The notes beneath the pieces are model-generated. The model saw only the letters and a list, made by a program, of their open reading frames with translations, was not told the origin of the DNA and did not search any database. Both the position numbers and the translations under genes were made by a program. A stretch of DNA of 64,000 nucleotides from Ulota crispa (taxonomy: Eukaryota; Streptophyta; Bryopsida; Orthotrichales; Orthotrichaceae). The stretch is taken from positions 20,618,471-20,682,470 of the forward strand of contig OY987247.1 in assembly GCA_963920765.1 (NCBI GenBank). The letters are read 5' to 3'. Shown piece by piece: positions 21,103 through 33,048 of the stretch. How positions within the stretch are numbered: the stretch's first letter is position 1; each line of letters starts with the position of its first letter.

Positions 21103-23370
21103 CTAAGTTATAAGGCTAGTGCCTATTTGGGCGGAATTTGAAGGGGGCTTTTGAGGAAAATCATAAGGGTCTTTATCACAATGTGCTCGCATGGATATCT
21201 CAAACACAGCAATTCTTGCATTAGTCAAGCTTGCACCTACCACGCTTGAAAGGATCGGGGCCACAAAGCCAGTAGAGGATGTCATCAATGCCTTTAACTC
21301 CGCAATGCTGGCAGCATTTTCTGCTGTGGCCTTCAAAATCTTTGCAATGGTTGCTTCAAAGCCATCCTGCTTTTTATCCACAGCCACCTGCCAAATAGAG
21401 ACATGCTTTGACATTCCCTAAACAAGTTGCACCATTCACAATTAACATGTAAGGCATTCAACAATAAAACTTCATCAAGCCCATACCAAACACTAGATTG
21501 CAGAAGTCAGCCCTTATGCATCACCCCAATTCACCCTAAAATGCAACGCAAAAACATTCAAACACTCAATTACATTGCCATGAAACTAGTTACTCCTAAC
21601 CTAGCATTGAAGCTCACCAAAAACTAACAACACACCATCAAATCAAACAAGAATACATCCAACACCTAAACTAATTCTTTCAATTCATTCAAACCACAAC
21701 CACTAACCAATAATAAAATTCAAGAACTAATACCAAACACTAGAATGCAAAAGCCAGCCCTTGTGCATCACCCCAATTTACCCTAAAATGCAACACAAAA
21801 ACATTCAAATACTCAAATACATTGCCATAAAACAAGTTACCTCTAACCTTGCATTGAAACTCACCAAAAACTTACAACTTACCAACTCTAGTTGCTCACT
21901 GGCACCCCTGTTCTTAGGCCCACCCATGGTATTCTTGGATGCTTGCTTGCGCTTTTACACAAAAACACAAGTTAGTAAAAAATACTTGGCAAGTGCATGA
22001 AGTACACAATTTTGGACTTAAGGGTATGTCCATCTCACTGGGCGACTTTCTGATGAGAGTCCCTTGCGTCCCACCTTAGACACATTTTTCACTAGCTTCC
22101 TTGCATTAACCATTATCTTAGCCTTCAAATGAGTGTCATTTGCCCTCCAATAGGTGAGAAGCATGGTTGGTTGTCTTCCACAACATGGCGATAATTCAAC
22201 AAACTTGACGTCATAGAAGAACAAGAGATCCTTTGTTTGTCTAGTAGAGTCAATTTTAAGGTTGACTTTTAATTAAAGCACTTTCTTTTTCCAATCTTGA
22301 CGTATTAATGTTTCATTTTGTTAAAGTATCTCAATTCAATATACACTTGTTTGATCCTATATTATGGATCATAATTAAAGCAAATTTTTAAAGAATCTTA
22401 GATATTAAATATGGTCTTATTAGACAAGATTGTCACTCATACTTGACACTTGTCATACGCGACATCAAACGTCAGACTAATAGCATAACAACCAAACTCC
22501 ATAACTTGTCCAACAAGACAATTGTGGTGAAAAGGCACTCCCACTGAGGAGGCTCTACAATGCAAGGGCATTCCAACTTGTCATTCTTGAACAACTTCTT
22601 CAAGGATGACCTGAAGCCCTTTAGGAAGCGCAGCGTTGCCCTCTTGAAACTAGCATCAGTGAGCTAAAAGCCATCAAAAATGAACTTGGCATTCATGATA
22701 GACCACAACCTTGAAACACTCTTCTTCTTTTGGTCCTTCTACATAATGCAGCTCACGTCCAACTTGAGCGGCGCATGTGTCCGCATCACACTGTCCTAGT
22801 TTGGTTTGTCCTTGCTTTGTGTATCTATCTCCCCACCCTTGAAAAGTGTAATGCAATAGGGTTTCACCCCCTTGAGCTGGTTGCCATACAATGCAGCATC
22901 TGATACTATTCTTCTCCTGCGTTTTGATACCGGCTCCATGTCATCAAGGGCTTCAGCCCCTCTGAAGGACCCTCTAGCACCCTTTTGTTGCTTGCTTGCA
23001 CCACTTCCACAAATGCTGGCAACATTATGATCTAATAGCCTCTGCCAACGCTCTGCCAATTTCAGCACCCCAAGTGAATGCAAGGGCAGCTCCTTCTCTT
23101 CCTCCTCTTCATCGTTTGAGTCAAATTCATCCTTAGTGGCCACTTTGTTGCTCTTTGGTGTATCTTGCACCCTTATGCAATGAAAACACAAGCATCAGCC
23201 AACAACACAAATGTTCCAAAAAGTAGTTTCAGAGGGAGACATGTGAATTGAAGCAGCACCCATGACTTGATCACGCAAGGTGCTCTTGCTTGCGGCCTTG
23301 CTTGATTGCTCCTTGAGCAAGGGCTACAATCAAAAAACAACGCTGAACTTGTACACATGATGAAAAAAAA
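21103..23370 (-). pseudogene. Leftward second gene of CACTA-2, relic
   Basis: Disconnected minus-strand coding blocks in an order suggesting one gene: an acidic and basic domain 23191-22796 (DEFDSNDEEEEEKELPLHS, MEPVSKRRRRIVSDAALYG), then FKRATLRFLKGFRSSLKKLF and CIVEPPQWECLF near 22530-22650; after an R340 insertion, LTYWRANDTHLKAKIMVNARK and VSKVGRKGLSS near 22030-22150; then a helical, probably coiled-coil block at 21414-21103 (VDKKQDGFEATIAKILKATA, IAELKALMTSSTGF). I do not recognise the family with certainty. Its position opposite the tnp2 gene is the same as that of the 27303-30444 gene in CACTA-1, which suggests an accessory DNA-binding (TnpA-like) function. No catalytic motif seen. 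Confidence 0.45.
22161..22503 (-). repeat. R340 repeat, copy 3 (inverted)
   Basis: Reverse-oriented R340 copy. On the + strand it begins GCATGGTTGGTTGTCTTCC and ends CAACCAAACTCC. It is inserted within the CACTA-2 second gene, separating the CIVEPPQWECLF block from the LTYWRANDTHLK block. Confidence 0.8.
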
Positions 23371-24450
23371 AGGGTAAAAATTTAGAGGGGCCCTACGATT
23401 TCATTGCAAGGGGTGCCTTGCCTTAGTGGCACTTGACAAGCAAGGGCTGCAATCATAAAAGCAAGCTAAACTTGTACTCGGAAAAAAAAAACCAAAAAAA
23501 GTGGGAATTTAGAGGAGCCTCAAGGCTTGACCACACTGGGTGTCCTGCCTCAGTGGCGCTCAACGAGCAAAGCTAGGATCAGATTAGCAAGTTGAACTTG
23601 TACATTGAAAAAAAAAAGTAAGAATGTGCAAGGGCACCTCCAGCTTGATCATGGGGTGTGCTCATGCCTCCGGGACGCTCCATGAGCAAGGGCTGCAATC
23701 AGAAATGCAAGTTGAACTTGTACACACCAAAAAAACTAAAAAAAAAGAGTAGAATATGCAGGGGCACCTCTGGCATGATCACGGGGTATGCCCTTGCCTC
23801 CGAGGCGCTCGACAAGCAAGGCTGTGATCAGAAAAGCAAGCTAAACTTGTACACAAGAAAAAAATCAAAAGAAAAGTAAGAATGTGCAGGGGCACCTTTG
23901 GCTTGATCACGAGGTGTGCCCCTGCCTCTGGGGCGCTCCACAAGCAAGGCTGCAATTAGAAAAGCAAGGTGACCTCGTACACACCAAAAAAACCCAAAGA
24001 CTTTAGAGGGGCCCCACCGCTTGATCATGCAGGGTGCCTTGCCTCTCAGTGGTGTGCTCCACAAGCAAGAGCAAGGGCTGCAATCAAAAAAGCAAGCTAA
24101 ACTTGTACATAGGAAAAAAAATCAAAACAAAAGTAAGAATGTGTAGGGGCACCCCCGGCTTGACCACGGGGTGTGCCCTTACTTACGGGGTGCTCATCGA
24201 GCAAGAGCAGGGGCTGCAATCAAAAAAGCAAGCTAAACTTGTACATAGGAAAAAAAAATCAAAACAAAAGTAAGAATGTGTAGGGGCACCCCCGGCTTGA
24301 CCACGGGGTGTGCCCTTACTTACGGAGCGCTCCACAACCAAGGCTGCAATCAAAAATGCAAGTTGAATTTGTTGAATTGAAACATTTTTTTTGAATCTAA
24401 GCAACCACCTCATTTGATCAAGGGATGTGCTGCTGCTTCCAAGACCGCTC
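23240..24450. repeat. Tandem array of ~128-bp units, about nine copies
   Basis: The marker GCAAGxTxAACTTGTAC recurs at 23461, 23587, 23707, 23836, 23964, 24092, 24228 and 24358, spacing 120-136, with a diverged first copy near 23335. Each unit also has an A-run, AGxATGTGxAGGGGCACC, CTTGATCACGGGGTGTGCCC and GCTCCACAAGCAAGGCTGCAATCA. The array is GC-richer than its surroundings. It lies inside CACTA-2 next to the start of the leftward gene. Confidence 0.9.
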
Positions 24451-24656
24451 CACCGACTAATTAACTGATGAGAATGAACAAAGTGACTTTAATGTGCACA
24501 CATATTCCTCAAAGCCCTAAACCCTAAATCATTTGCGAGATGGTGAAATTTACGATCAATTGTGAGGTGTTGCTAGAGGAAGAATTCAACAGTGGAGCGT
24601 ACCTTCAAAAATTGGGTTTGGGTCATAAAGCAATTTGGTGCTTCCGGTTGCAAAGC

Positions 24657-24857
24657 TCATAGCGATTGTGACACGCTCTTGCTAAGGCATGGCACAACAA
24701 TTTCCTCTTGCCGCTTCCAGGTTCTGATACGTAACTCATGCTCCAATGTCTGGTGCCGTTGCTTTGCCCCCTCTTGACGCTTTGCTCCCTCCCGGCACTT
24801 TGCCCCTTCCTGACGTTTTGCTCCCTCCCTACGCTGCCCCAATTGTGTAGTCACCAA
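24657..24857 (-). repeat. Short in-frame repeat encoding (R/Q)EGAK units
   Basis: The minus strand reads QRREGAKRQEGAKCREGAK and further units, from about four tandem 18-base repeats (GGGAGGGAGCAAAGCG type) at about 24765-24840. The repeat length is a multiple of three so a frame survives. It may be the 5' coding end of the CACTA-2 leftward gene or a chance product of a minisatellite. Confidence 0.4.
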
Positions 24858-25382
24858 ATCCCAACCACAGACAAGAGCTCTTCCTTGTAGACAATCCCCC
24901 TTTCTTTGCTCTTCTAAGAATAGGGCGGGACCCTCTCTTGTGCCTCAATGCCAAACTCCTGCATGAAAAACCTTAAAGCCAATGAATACTAGAGCAATTT
25001 CCCAAACCCAATTTCTTGCAAAAAAGTAGAGAAGAGGAGGAGTTGACTTACGCTTTCCGAATTAGGAGTAGAATTAGACCAAAATGATTGCATTAGAACT
25101 ACAACGTAACTGTAAAGAATGATTAGGAATTTACTATGGAACAACTTAAAAACAACTCAATTACTAAAGAACAACTCAAAAAGAACTCGGCAACTGAAAA
25201 ACGACTGATATTGCAACTTAGTGAAGCATTTAATGCTTTGTAGCAGCATGGCGGTGTCGCCTACAACAACGTCCAAAATTCAAAGAATGAGGGAGGGAAA
25301 CTAACAAATCCTGACTTGCACCTAGCATTGCACTTTGCATTGGACCCAATGCAGATTCCCACTAGTACAATTATGTGTTTAA

Positions 25383-27302
25383 AGGCCCAAGTTCTCAACG
25401 CATTTTATGGAATTTTCCGCTTGATCTCTTGGATCTTTTACTAATTACATCATTCAAATATATGGATATATATCTATTTTTATTGCATTAGGGAATTCTG
25501 GTACTTCCATTTCCTCCGCCCAAAATAATGAGTAATGCACAGCCTCAGTCCCAAATGCAGTCCATTCATGACAAATGTACTACTAGTACATGAGCTTCTA
25601 AGTCAATTGAACTACAAACAATACAATGAACCCGCAGCAACAGCACTTCATGACTCAAACAATAATCAAACATAATAGTACTACTTAGCATCATCCTTCA
25701 AAAATCAATGAATCAAAACGTCAGGTTCTCTCATGCATTCATATACTAAAAACAAGGTCTCCCTCATGTGTCCACATAAAATAGAAGTACATAACACATA
25801 GGCCCTCATAGCAAATCATTACAGAGCTCAATTGTTTTAATCTAGCATTTCTAGCGGTGCTGGCCACAACACTACGCAGTTTGCCTACATAGCATCTCCC
25901 AAAGTTTGGCACTGCATTTTGCCACTGTTGTCTACTTCTATGCACGCAAGATGCTCATAAGGGAAAAAACACTCCTTAAGCACAGTCAAATGTATTGGTA
26001 GTGTAGACCCCAAGGCAAGCTACACGTGTCCATGTCAAAGTTCAATGTAACCAAAGTACCTACAGCCAGTAACTTTCTAGGACGGGAATTCACCATGAGA
26101 AACACTTTTGTCCTATCTTTTGGCTTCACCTCCATCTGACCCCAAGGAACTTGTGCACACTCAATACACTATTAAGAATGAATAACAACAACTGTTTCTA
26201 AACCTAGCAGTTTCAAATCACTCCATTGCGTACAACAACCTAATCATCCCAATTTGTTTACATATAAAAGGAAATGGTCAACAACAAATAACAATTAAGA
26301 TACAACATTGTATTTGACAAAAGTGAAACAGATGTGTACTAACCAGACATCAAGACACTCTAGATATCTCATTGTCATGTTCCCTTCTGCAACATACCAA
26401 ACATATTGTTAGAGGATGCTAATTCCATTCCATGCGTATTGTTTGGGCTATACAAGTAAAGCAAATGTATTTTAAGATTTCATTTACGTCTACTTTGAAT
26501 ACAAGCAACAAAACATGAGACATGACTAGTGTGAATATGACATGTATTTTCTATTTGTATTTATGTTTGACCAAACATAATCATTGGAAAATGTTGACTG
26601 TGCAAATACAACAACTCAAAGTCTAATACAAGCTCACATTCACGTGCTTTTGCAATAACACTTGCTCACTTGATTAAGTAATAGAATATCATATTACAAC
26701 ATTATTGTAGAAAAATAAAACAATAGCCATGTTTCCTACACTTACTTTGCTCCCCCTCTGCACCTGCTTCACCTTCCCTGAATCTGCAATCCTTCATGTT
26801 GATCTCTGTCTCTTCCCTGCATTACCTTCTTTTGCCGTACAGCCTTTGACGGTGGTTTCTTCAACAACTGCCGACTCCTCCAAGGAATTCAGGGCTTGCT
26901 TCTGTTGAGTGGAATTCTGAAAGATTTCTTGAGGTACTATGGGTTCTTCTAGTACTAGGTCCTGCAGTACTCATGTGGAACTTAGTGTGGCAAACTAGCA
27001 TTTCTAGATTATCCACTATATATTTCCTAACTTGATGTCCATCACAATTGACCTAATCACAACATAGAGTGCTACTAAGGATCTAACAGAAAGCCAATAT
27101 CAAAGTAATAATCATGTTTCTTATTATCATGTATTGCAAGTCCGGTTATTTTTTTGAAAATAGGCCCATACATGATCTTAAAATTTTTTGTTATGCATCA
27201 ATTATTGGTTCTATTGTCAATTGAACTACCACAACCGTGCTTTTAGTAAAACTTGAATTGACAATAGCTATTTTGGAATAAAGCACTACAACTTACATGC
27301 TT
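25383..27302. other. CACTA-1 left region, non-coding
   Basis: AT-rich sequence between the left terminal repeat and the end of the leftward gene. A CT-rich stretch at about 26740-26960 could encode the last part of that gene, but no continuous frame is convincing. No other feature seen. Confidence 0.3.
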
Positions 27303-30300
27303 CTATTTTCTTGCTACCTCCTTTATGGCATTATACGCTCTTGCATCCGGAGTTAAATGCATTGTTATTGCCTTCACACCGGTTAAACGAGGAGGACACA
27401 CCGCTACATCAATTGAGGTATTTGGCTTCAATGCATTCCCTACCTCGGTTGGGATTGGTGCACTCCTACTCATGACTTCAGTGATTTTCCCATGCACCTT
27501 TGACGCCTTCCTTACCGGCACCTCTGGTTTGACGATGCTTGCCAATACCTTTGCTAATTTGTTGCTGTGATCACTGCCCGACAAATCTCTATCATCACTA
27601 TCGGACTCATTTCCTTTGTCTTTGGAGGTTTCATTCTCCCCGACGGAGTCATCATCCTTTGACAAGATTATTTGTTTTGCCTTTGCATCGTTCTTTTGGA
27701 CGAGCTTCCTTGCCTAAATAGAGGCTAGCGCTCTATCCTTGTTTTAGGAAATCACTTTCACTGGACTTTTGTCAAGAATATATTCTAGACAAGCATCCCC
27801 TAATTTTGCAGCCCACAATTCTAGCTGCGGCGTCCACTTCTGCCATAATTCCTTGTGCATCTCCAAATGCTTTTGAAGTTCCTTGCTCAGCTCCAAGGTG
27901 GCGTTGCTTGCAGTGGTAGAAAGACATTGTCTTGTCTTGCTTGCTTGCTCTTCTTGAAGGGCAGCCCAATCCCTGGCCACTGCCTCTTTTACCTCATTGT
28001 CAAAGGGCTCATGTCCTAGTTTTTGACCCTATCATGTGCAAGCGAGATAATATGGAAGACATAAGTAACATCAATAAGAATATGATGAGAACCCAAAGAC
28101 CATGCACATACCATGCACAATTAATGAGGAAGAGAACCATTAAATTGTTCCACGTTATAAGTTTCCATATTAATATAAAACACTAGGACATATAATTCCA
28201 ATCGTTTGACTTCACAACTTACACATTAACCACAAATTAAGGAAAATTATGTAAATGCAATACTCTTTGCCAGTACATGCAACAAAAATCTAGTCAATCA
28301 AGTGCAATATTTGTACCTGTCTATGGTTGCCACTGATGCATTAAGAAAATGCCTGCATTCCCTTCAGTCACTATACAAAGAATAGTGCAATATGCATCAT
28401 GATAAGGGAAACATAAAGAAAAAAAAGTAATAACTAACCAATGTCACAATTACCGCGTCTTCCAAAGATTTCTTTGTGGTGTTCCGCGTCGCCCAATCCT
28501 TCAAGATGCTTGATATCTGAGCTGACTTCTCTCTTGACTTCTCTGTATTCCTTTGTTCTACCATAACATCCCATTCCTCTTGAGTATAATTAGATAGTTC
28601 TGGGTCCCCTTTGTCAATAATTTGGTTTATTGAATACTTGTATGCAATTAGTGCTCCATTGGATTGTTTCCTTAGGAAGTTATTATTAAGCTCAATACTG
28701 TTGCCGTAGAATTTGTAATCATGCGGTATGCGGTCCTTCATTCGCTGCTGCGTAGCAAGTGTTAGACCATCCCAACCCTAAAGGGGATTCATTTCCTTCA
28801 CAAAACAAATAATGTCCTTATGGAGGAACTTCTTCATCACACCAATTGGCTCTCCTTTAGAGTTGAGATGTATAGGTTTGCGAGGCACCTCCTCTTGCGG
28901 GGTAGATTCAAAAATATTCCCAACAGCGGATGTTAAAGGGTTCACAAGTTCTTTACTTGTACTTGCATTTGACATTGATCTAGGTGATTGAACCAATCCC
29001 TGTGCATACACTTTAGAGGGCAGAGGGGAGCGCATACCAAGTCCTTGTGGTTCATACCGACTGTTCATTTCCATCTCCATACCCGTGTTACTAAAACCCC
29101 TACTCATCCCTTCATACACATCTGGAGCTCCAACGTCAATAGCCATGGCATTCAATTCACCCAAACTACATCATCTTATTATTTTTTTGTATTGCTTACT
29201 TCATTATGTAAGTGATATCACACTAGAAGAAAATTGCATTAAAATTCTCTAAAAAATCTAAGGTAGCTTATGTTGAGTTCCATGTTTCCAACGCAAAATT
29301 TTGTATTGTTCAACAAAATTATGCATTGGAAACACAAATCTCAACATAAACTACCTTACATTTTTTAGTGAATTCTAATGCAATTTTCTACTAGTGTCAT
29401 GATATATAAGAATAATAAAACATTTGGAATTACCATTTGTAAAAATTGATCACTCACAAGATAAGAATCCATGCTTCTTGGATCTCTATATATCCCATTT
29501 GGTTTAAAAACATCCACAATTTTTCACTGCATACAATAATAAGAAATTACAACAATCCACACTAACATAGTAATGACACAAACATGACCAATTTTAAAAC
29601 CTATCCAAAATACGGTTGCCCTCTTAATTGGATTCAATAAGAGAATTCTCTCACCACTTTTGACATTCAACATGTGTAAAAAGAATAATGGAATTACTTT
29701 TCTTAAGTTAATTTTGAACTTCTTATTTTCAGTGATGAACAATTCTAAAACATACTATATAATACATCGCCTATTTCCATGCCCACAAAAACATGAAAGA
29801 CACCTGTTGAAGAATAAAATTTGAATTTTATATACAACATAATACAGTAACTTAGTATGCAGGCAGGTCATCAGAAGATATCTTGTGTCTATGTTAACAT
29901 ATGACAATCTAAGCTATATCAAATGAAATGATGTTCTAATGTATCCAATAAAATTTTTGAAATTGGAATGTGCAAAGCAGCAGACATACCTCTCCGTCCA
30001 TGTATTGATGACAGTTGTCATATGGTCCTCTAGGTCCAGCATACCCTCCCATTCTATCGTCATGCTCAGGTCCGTCCTCGTATTGCATTAGAAACCAGGG
30101 GACTCAAAACCCACCGTTGCTAGGCCCCGCTGATGGCATTCCGTAACAAGGTCGCCTGTCTTTACCCAATCTATATTGGGCCATCCTATGTTTTCTCCTC
30201 TTCGGTAACCCCCTTCAAGTGGACGCGGAGCCCCAACAACTTGATGGGTTCTTCTCCCTTCCTCGATAAAATTGGCATCCACTTCATGGACAAAGTTTTC

Positions 30301-30444
30301 CATCTCTTTGTTCCTTGCCAATTGTTTTTCTCCCAACTCTGCTGCCTCGTTGGATGCCAACCCCGCTTGTAAATCATTGTTGGGGAACTCCTCCTCTATG
30401 GACTCGAAATGCTTTCTCTTAGAAAGCTGCTTCTTGTTATTCAT
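27303..30444 (-). CDS. Leftward accessory transposase gene of CACTA-1 (TnpA-like)
   Basis: Minus-strand gene with spliced-looking exons. Exon 1 from ATG at 30444 (MNNKKQLSKRKHFESIEEEF) to a GAG|GTATGT donor at about 29990 (GPRGPYDNCHQYMDGE; one frameshift near 30090). Exon 2 is 29526-29434 (VDVFKPNGIYRDPRSMDSYL). Exon 3, about 29168-28439, has EPIGVMKKFLHKDI, a TAG at 28778, then GWDGLTLATQQRMKD and LSNYTQEEWDVMVEQRNTEK. Exon 4, about 28031-27303, is a helical region (VARDWAALQEEQASKTRQ, LSKELQKHLEMHKELWQKW) and an acidic tail. The EEWDxMVEQRNT block resembles the plant Transposase_24 (Ptta/En/Spm) family, the DNA-binding partner of tnp2. In-frame stops at 28778 and near 27765 mean this copy is probably inactive. 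Family assignment is moderate. Confidence 0.55.
29221..29396. mobile_element. CACTAG-type MITE 3 in an intron
   Basis: A 176-bp hairpin from CACTAGAAGAAAATTGCATT to the complement of CACTAGTAGAAAATTGCATT, flanked by TCA on both sides (29218-29220 and 29397-29399). The interior matches MITE 1 (TGTTGAGTTCCxTGTTTCCAAC, GCAAAATTTTGTATTGTTCA shortened). It lies in the intron between exons 2 and 3 of the leftward gene of CACTA-1, so it did not by itself destroy the coding sequence. Confidence 0.88.
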
Positions 30445-33048
30445 CTTTGTTTGCCCTCCCTTTCTAGGCCACTGGCAGAATGACTTGCCGCTTTATTGAT
30501 GTAACATGAAGAAGATGTAAAAATGCATTAAAAAGTTCAATATTCAATTCAAAGCATATAGCAATAATTCAAAACAAATAAAGTAAAAATTGATACTCTA
30601 ATTATGCACCAATTATTAGTGCTACTTGTAAGATCCTTAGACACAAAATTGTATAAGCAATATCTACACGTTTTACAATACATTCTTGGACTGAAATTGC
30701 ATGGGAACACACTATACATTATTGTTACATAAGCATTTTTAAAGTTTGTTCTAAACGTACTATTGTCCATAGTCCATGTAAAATTACTCTAACTTCCCAA
30801 AATTTGTTGGGCAATGACAAGCACAAGAAGTGTGTCATTGCATTTTGCAATCCAACCATAAACTCTACAAAAATGTATACAAATAATGTAAAACAACGCA
30901 ACAATCAAATAAATCTAGGGTTCTCTTTTCTGCAGTGTTCTTAAACATAGATGTACCGACTAAAACCCTAAAGTGGTAGCAAACTTCTTCAAAACGCGTT
31001 TGAATTAGGTCGTCAAACACAAAGTCATTATTGCCAAAGTATAGTTTTCCTACAGATTGTCCTAATGTAAACATGAATGCGCAAAACATTTAAACATGAG
31101 CAGAAATTCATGTCTTCTATGGCTATTCAAATAATCTCTTTTGAACAAGAAAATTTTCAAAGGGTTATAGGAGAGGAAAGCAAAATAGAACGTACAAAGT
31201 CTCCAAAGATTTGAGAGAACTCAATTTCAATGGGGATAGACAAATCTGTCCTTTTCAACGCAAGAGAAATCCAAAATAGAGTTCAATTAACTCAAAATTA
31301 AGAGCTTCGTCCTTGCCGCCTGAACCCTAACTATTTTTGTTCACAAACACGTGTTCCTTTGACCTTGAAAAGAAGCCTACATTGGTGCGGAAGCTTCCAG
31401 AAATATATGAAACACAAGTAAAAGCAATGGATTTTCAGTGGTATTTGCGCGCTTCCTTGCAATGTAGACGCTTCACTAAAACATCTGAAGAGAAGTCTAA
31501 GAAGAAGTTGAAAAAGGCGCCACACCACTTACGTTCTTCCCCACCAAGGTAGATGTTGCAAGTGCAACAACGGTCTCTGACTTTGAGGCAATGATTTTGC
31601 TCCTCCTCGTGAATCTCAATGCAACGGAGTCTAGAGCAAGTGTTGTCGTCTTCCGATGTCTCCTTCTGCTCATTGGACTCTTTGCGTCTATAGTGAGTGA
31701 ACTAGCTTGGCCGGATATAAGGGGGCGTAAGGCAGCTGCATTAGCAAATCCTGCCTCAAGTAAGTTCCTCTCTACAACATTGTGAAATTTTTTCTTCCTC
31801 TGGTTTCTGAGCTCTTCATAATCAGTGATAGTGCTTGTTGAGTTGATGCAATTCAATGCAGCCTCCATTGTCGGCAGTTGAGACGTCAAGTATAGTCTTC
31901 TTCAAATGATTTTTTGATTTGTAAGAGTGATGTTATAGGTTGGTCGTCATTACCAATTCAATGTCTCCGTTGCTTAGTCCTCCAATTTTAGACACATATC
32001 ACTTATTTAAACATTGCAACGTCTTGGTCAACTTCTGCTATTGCAGGGATAGAGTTTTAGAAATTTGTCGATGCAATTTACAAGATCCTAAATCTAAGCT
32101 TAGATCTTTCATTGCAGATGATTGTCTGGGATTGTTGAATGTCAAAGTGACATGAACTTCTTAGATTACTTGAATGAAGAACAAAGCGCAGTCCAAAGTT
32201 ACAGAGGTTGCACATGGAAATGCTCATCAAAATATGCTGATTTCCATAATAAAGCAAATATAGTTGATCACACTAAATCATGACTTTACATTGAGAGGGA
32301 ATATAAGATTTAAACAAATTTGAAGATATCCTAACTTGTATTGCACGTTGTTCTGGCATCATTTGAATTAATTAAGATTACTAAGCATTCTTGGCAGAAC
32401 CATGGATTTGTATTTATGTATCAGTAGATTTCATAAATTCTAAATTGTTCTGGTGTCTGCCATACATGCCATGTTGGAATAGCTTTATCTACTTCTCTCA
32501 AAAGTTTGTCCTTAGTTATGTCACACGGTCTCTCTGGCACATGAAAATAGTATGATCAGTAATGGTTTCATTGAGAACATGTAGTCTTCAATACTATGTC
32601 AATGAAATAAAAATAAAAAAACCAAAATGGACATAATATATAGATGTCATATATGAGTAAACAATGTGCACGGCTAAAAGTAAGTAGTTAGTAGTACACC
32701 ATGAATTGTAGCACGTAACACATTGTGAATGGTATAATTCTCTCTTGCATTTCTTATTATTGATTGAAAAGAACTTTAATCTTAGTACTTGCTAATATTG
32801 GTTCATGTCTTCCTTGGTATATTCTCACATTAATTTAGTTAGCATAAAAGTTTTATGTATGACTGAGTATATATATTATTTTGCTATGATACAAAGGCGT
32901 CAGAACAAAATGAACCTACTATGTTTAGGAAATGTTGTGGAATGTCGTCCATTTTTTATGAAATTTGTATGTCAAAGGCAATGTACATGTTCATGTTAAG
33001 TATGTTCTGACTAATTGTACTGTTACATTACATAGATATAGGGAAAGG
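30445..33048. other. Central region of CACTA-1 between divergent genes
   Basis: Contains the presumed start regions of both CACTA-1 genes. A minus-strand open frame at 31497-31889 (MTSQLPTMEAALNCINSTST..., with RRRHRKTTTLALDSVALR) is unrecognised and could be an upstream exon of the leftward gene. The stretch 31270-31750 is richer in CG than its surroundings. Nothing else is identifiable. Confidence 0.35.

Noticed and set aside
23240..24450. Coding tandem-repeat protein
   Set aside because: Unit lengths vary (120-136 bp, not multiples of three) and A-runs break every frame; better seen as non-coding satellite.
25370..25387. Left end of a separate short MITE at 25370
   Set aside because: No inverted partner lies nearby, while the partner at 39841 shares the terminal bases and the TCC flank.
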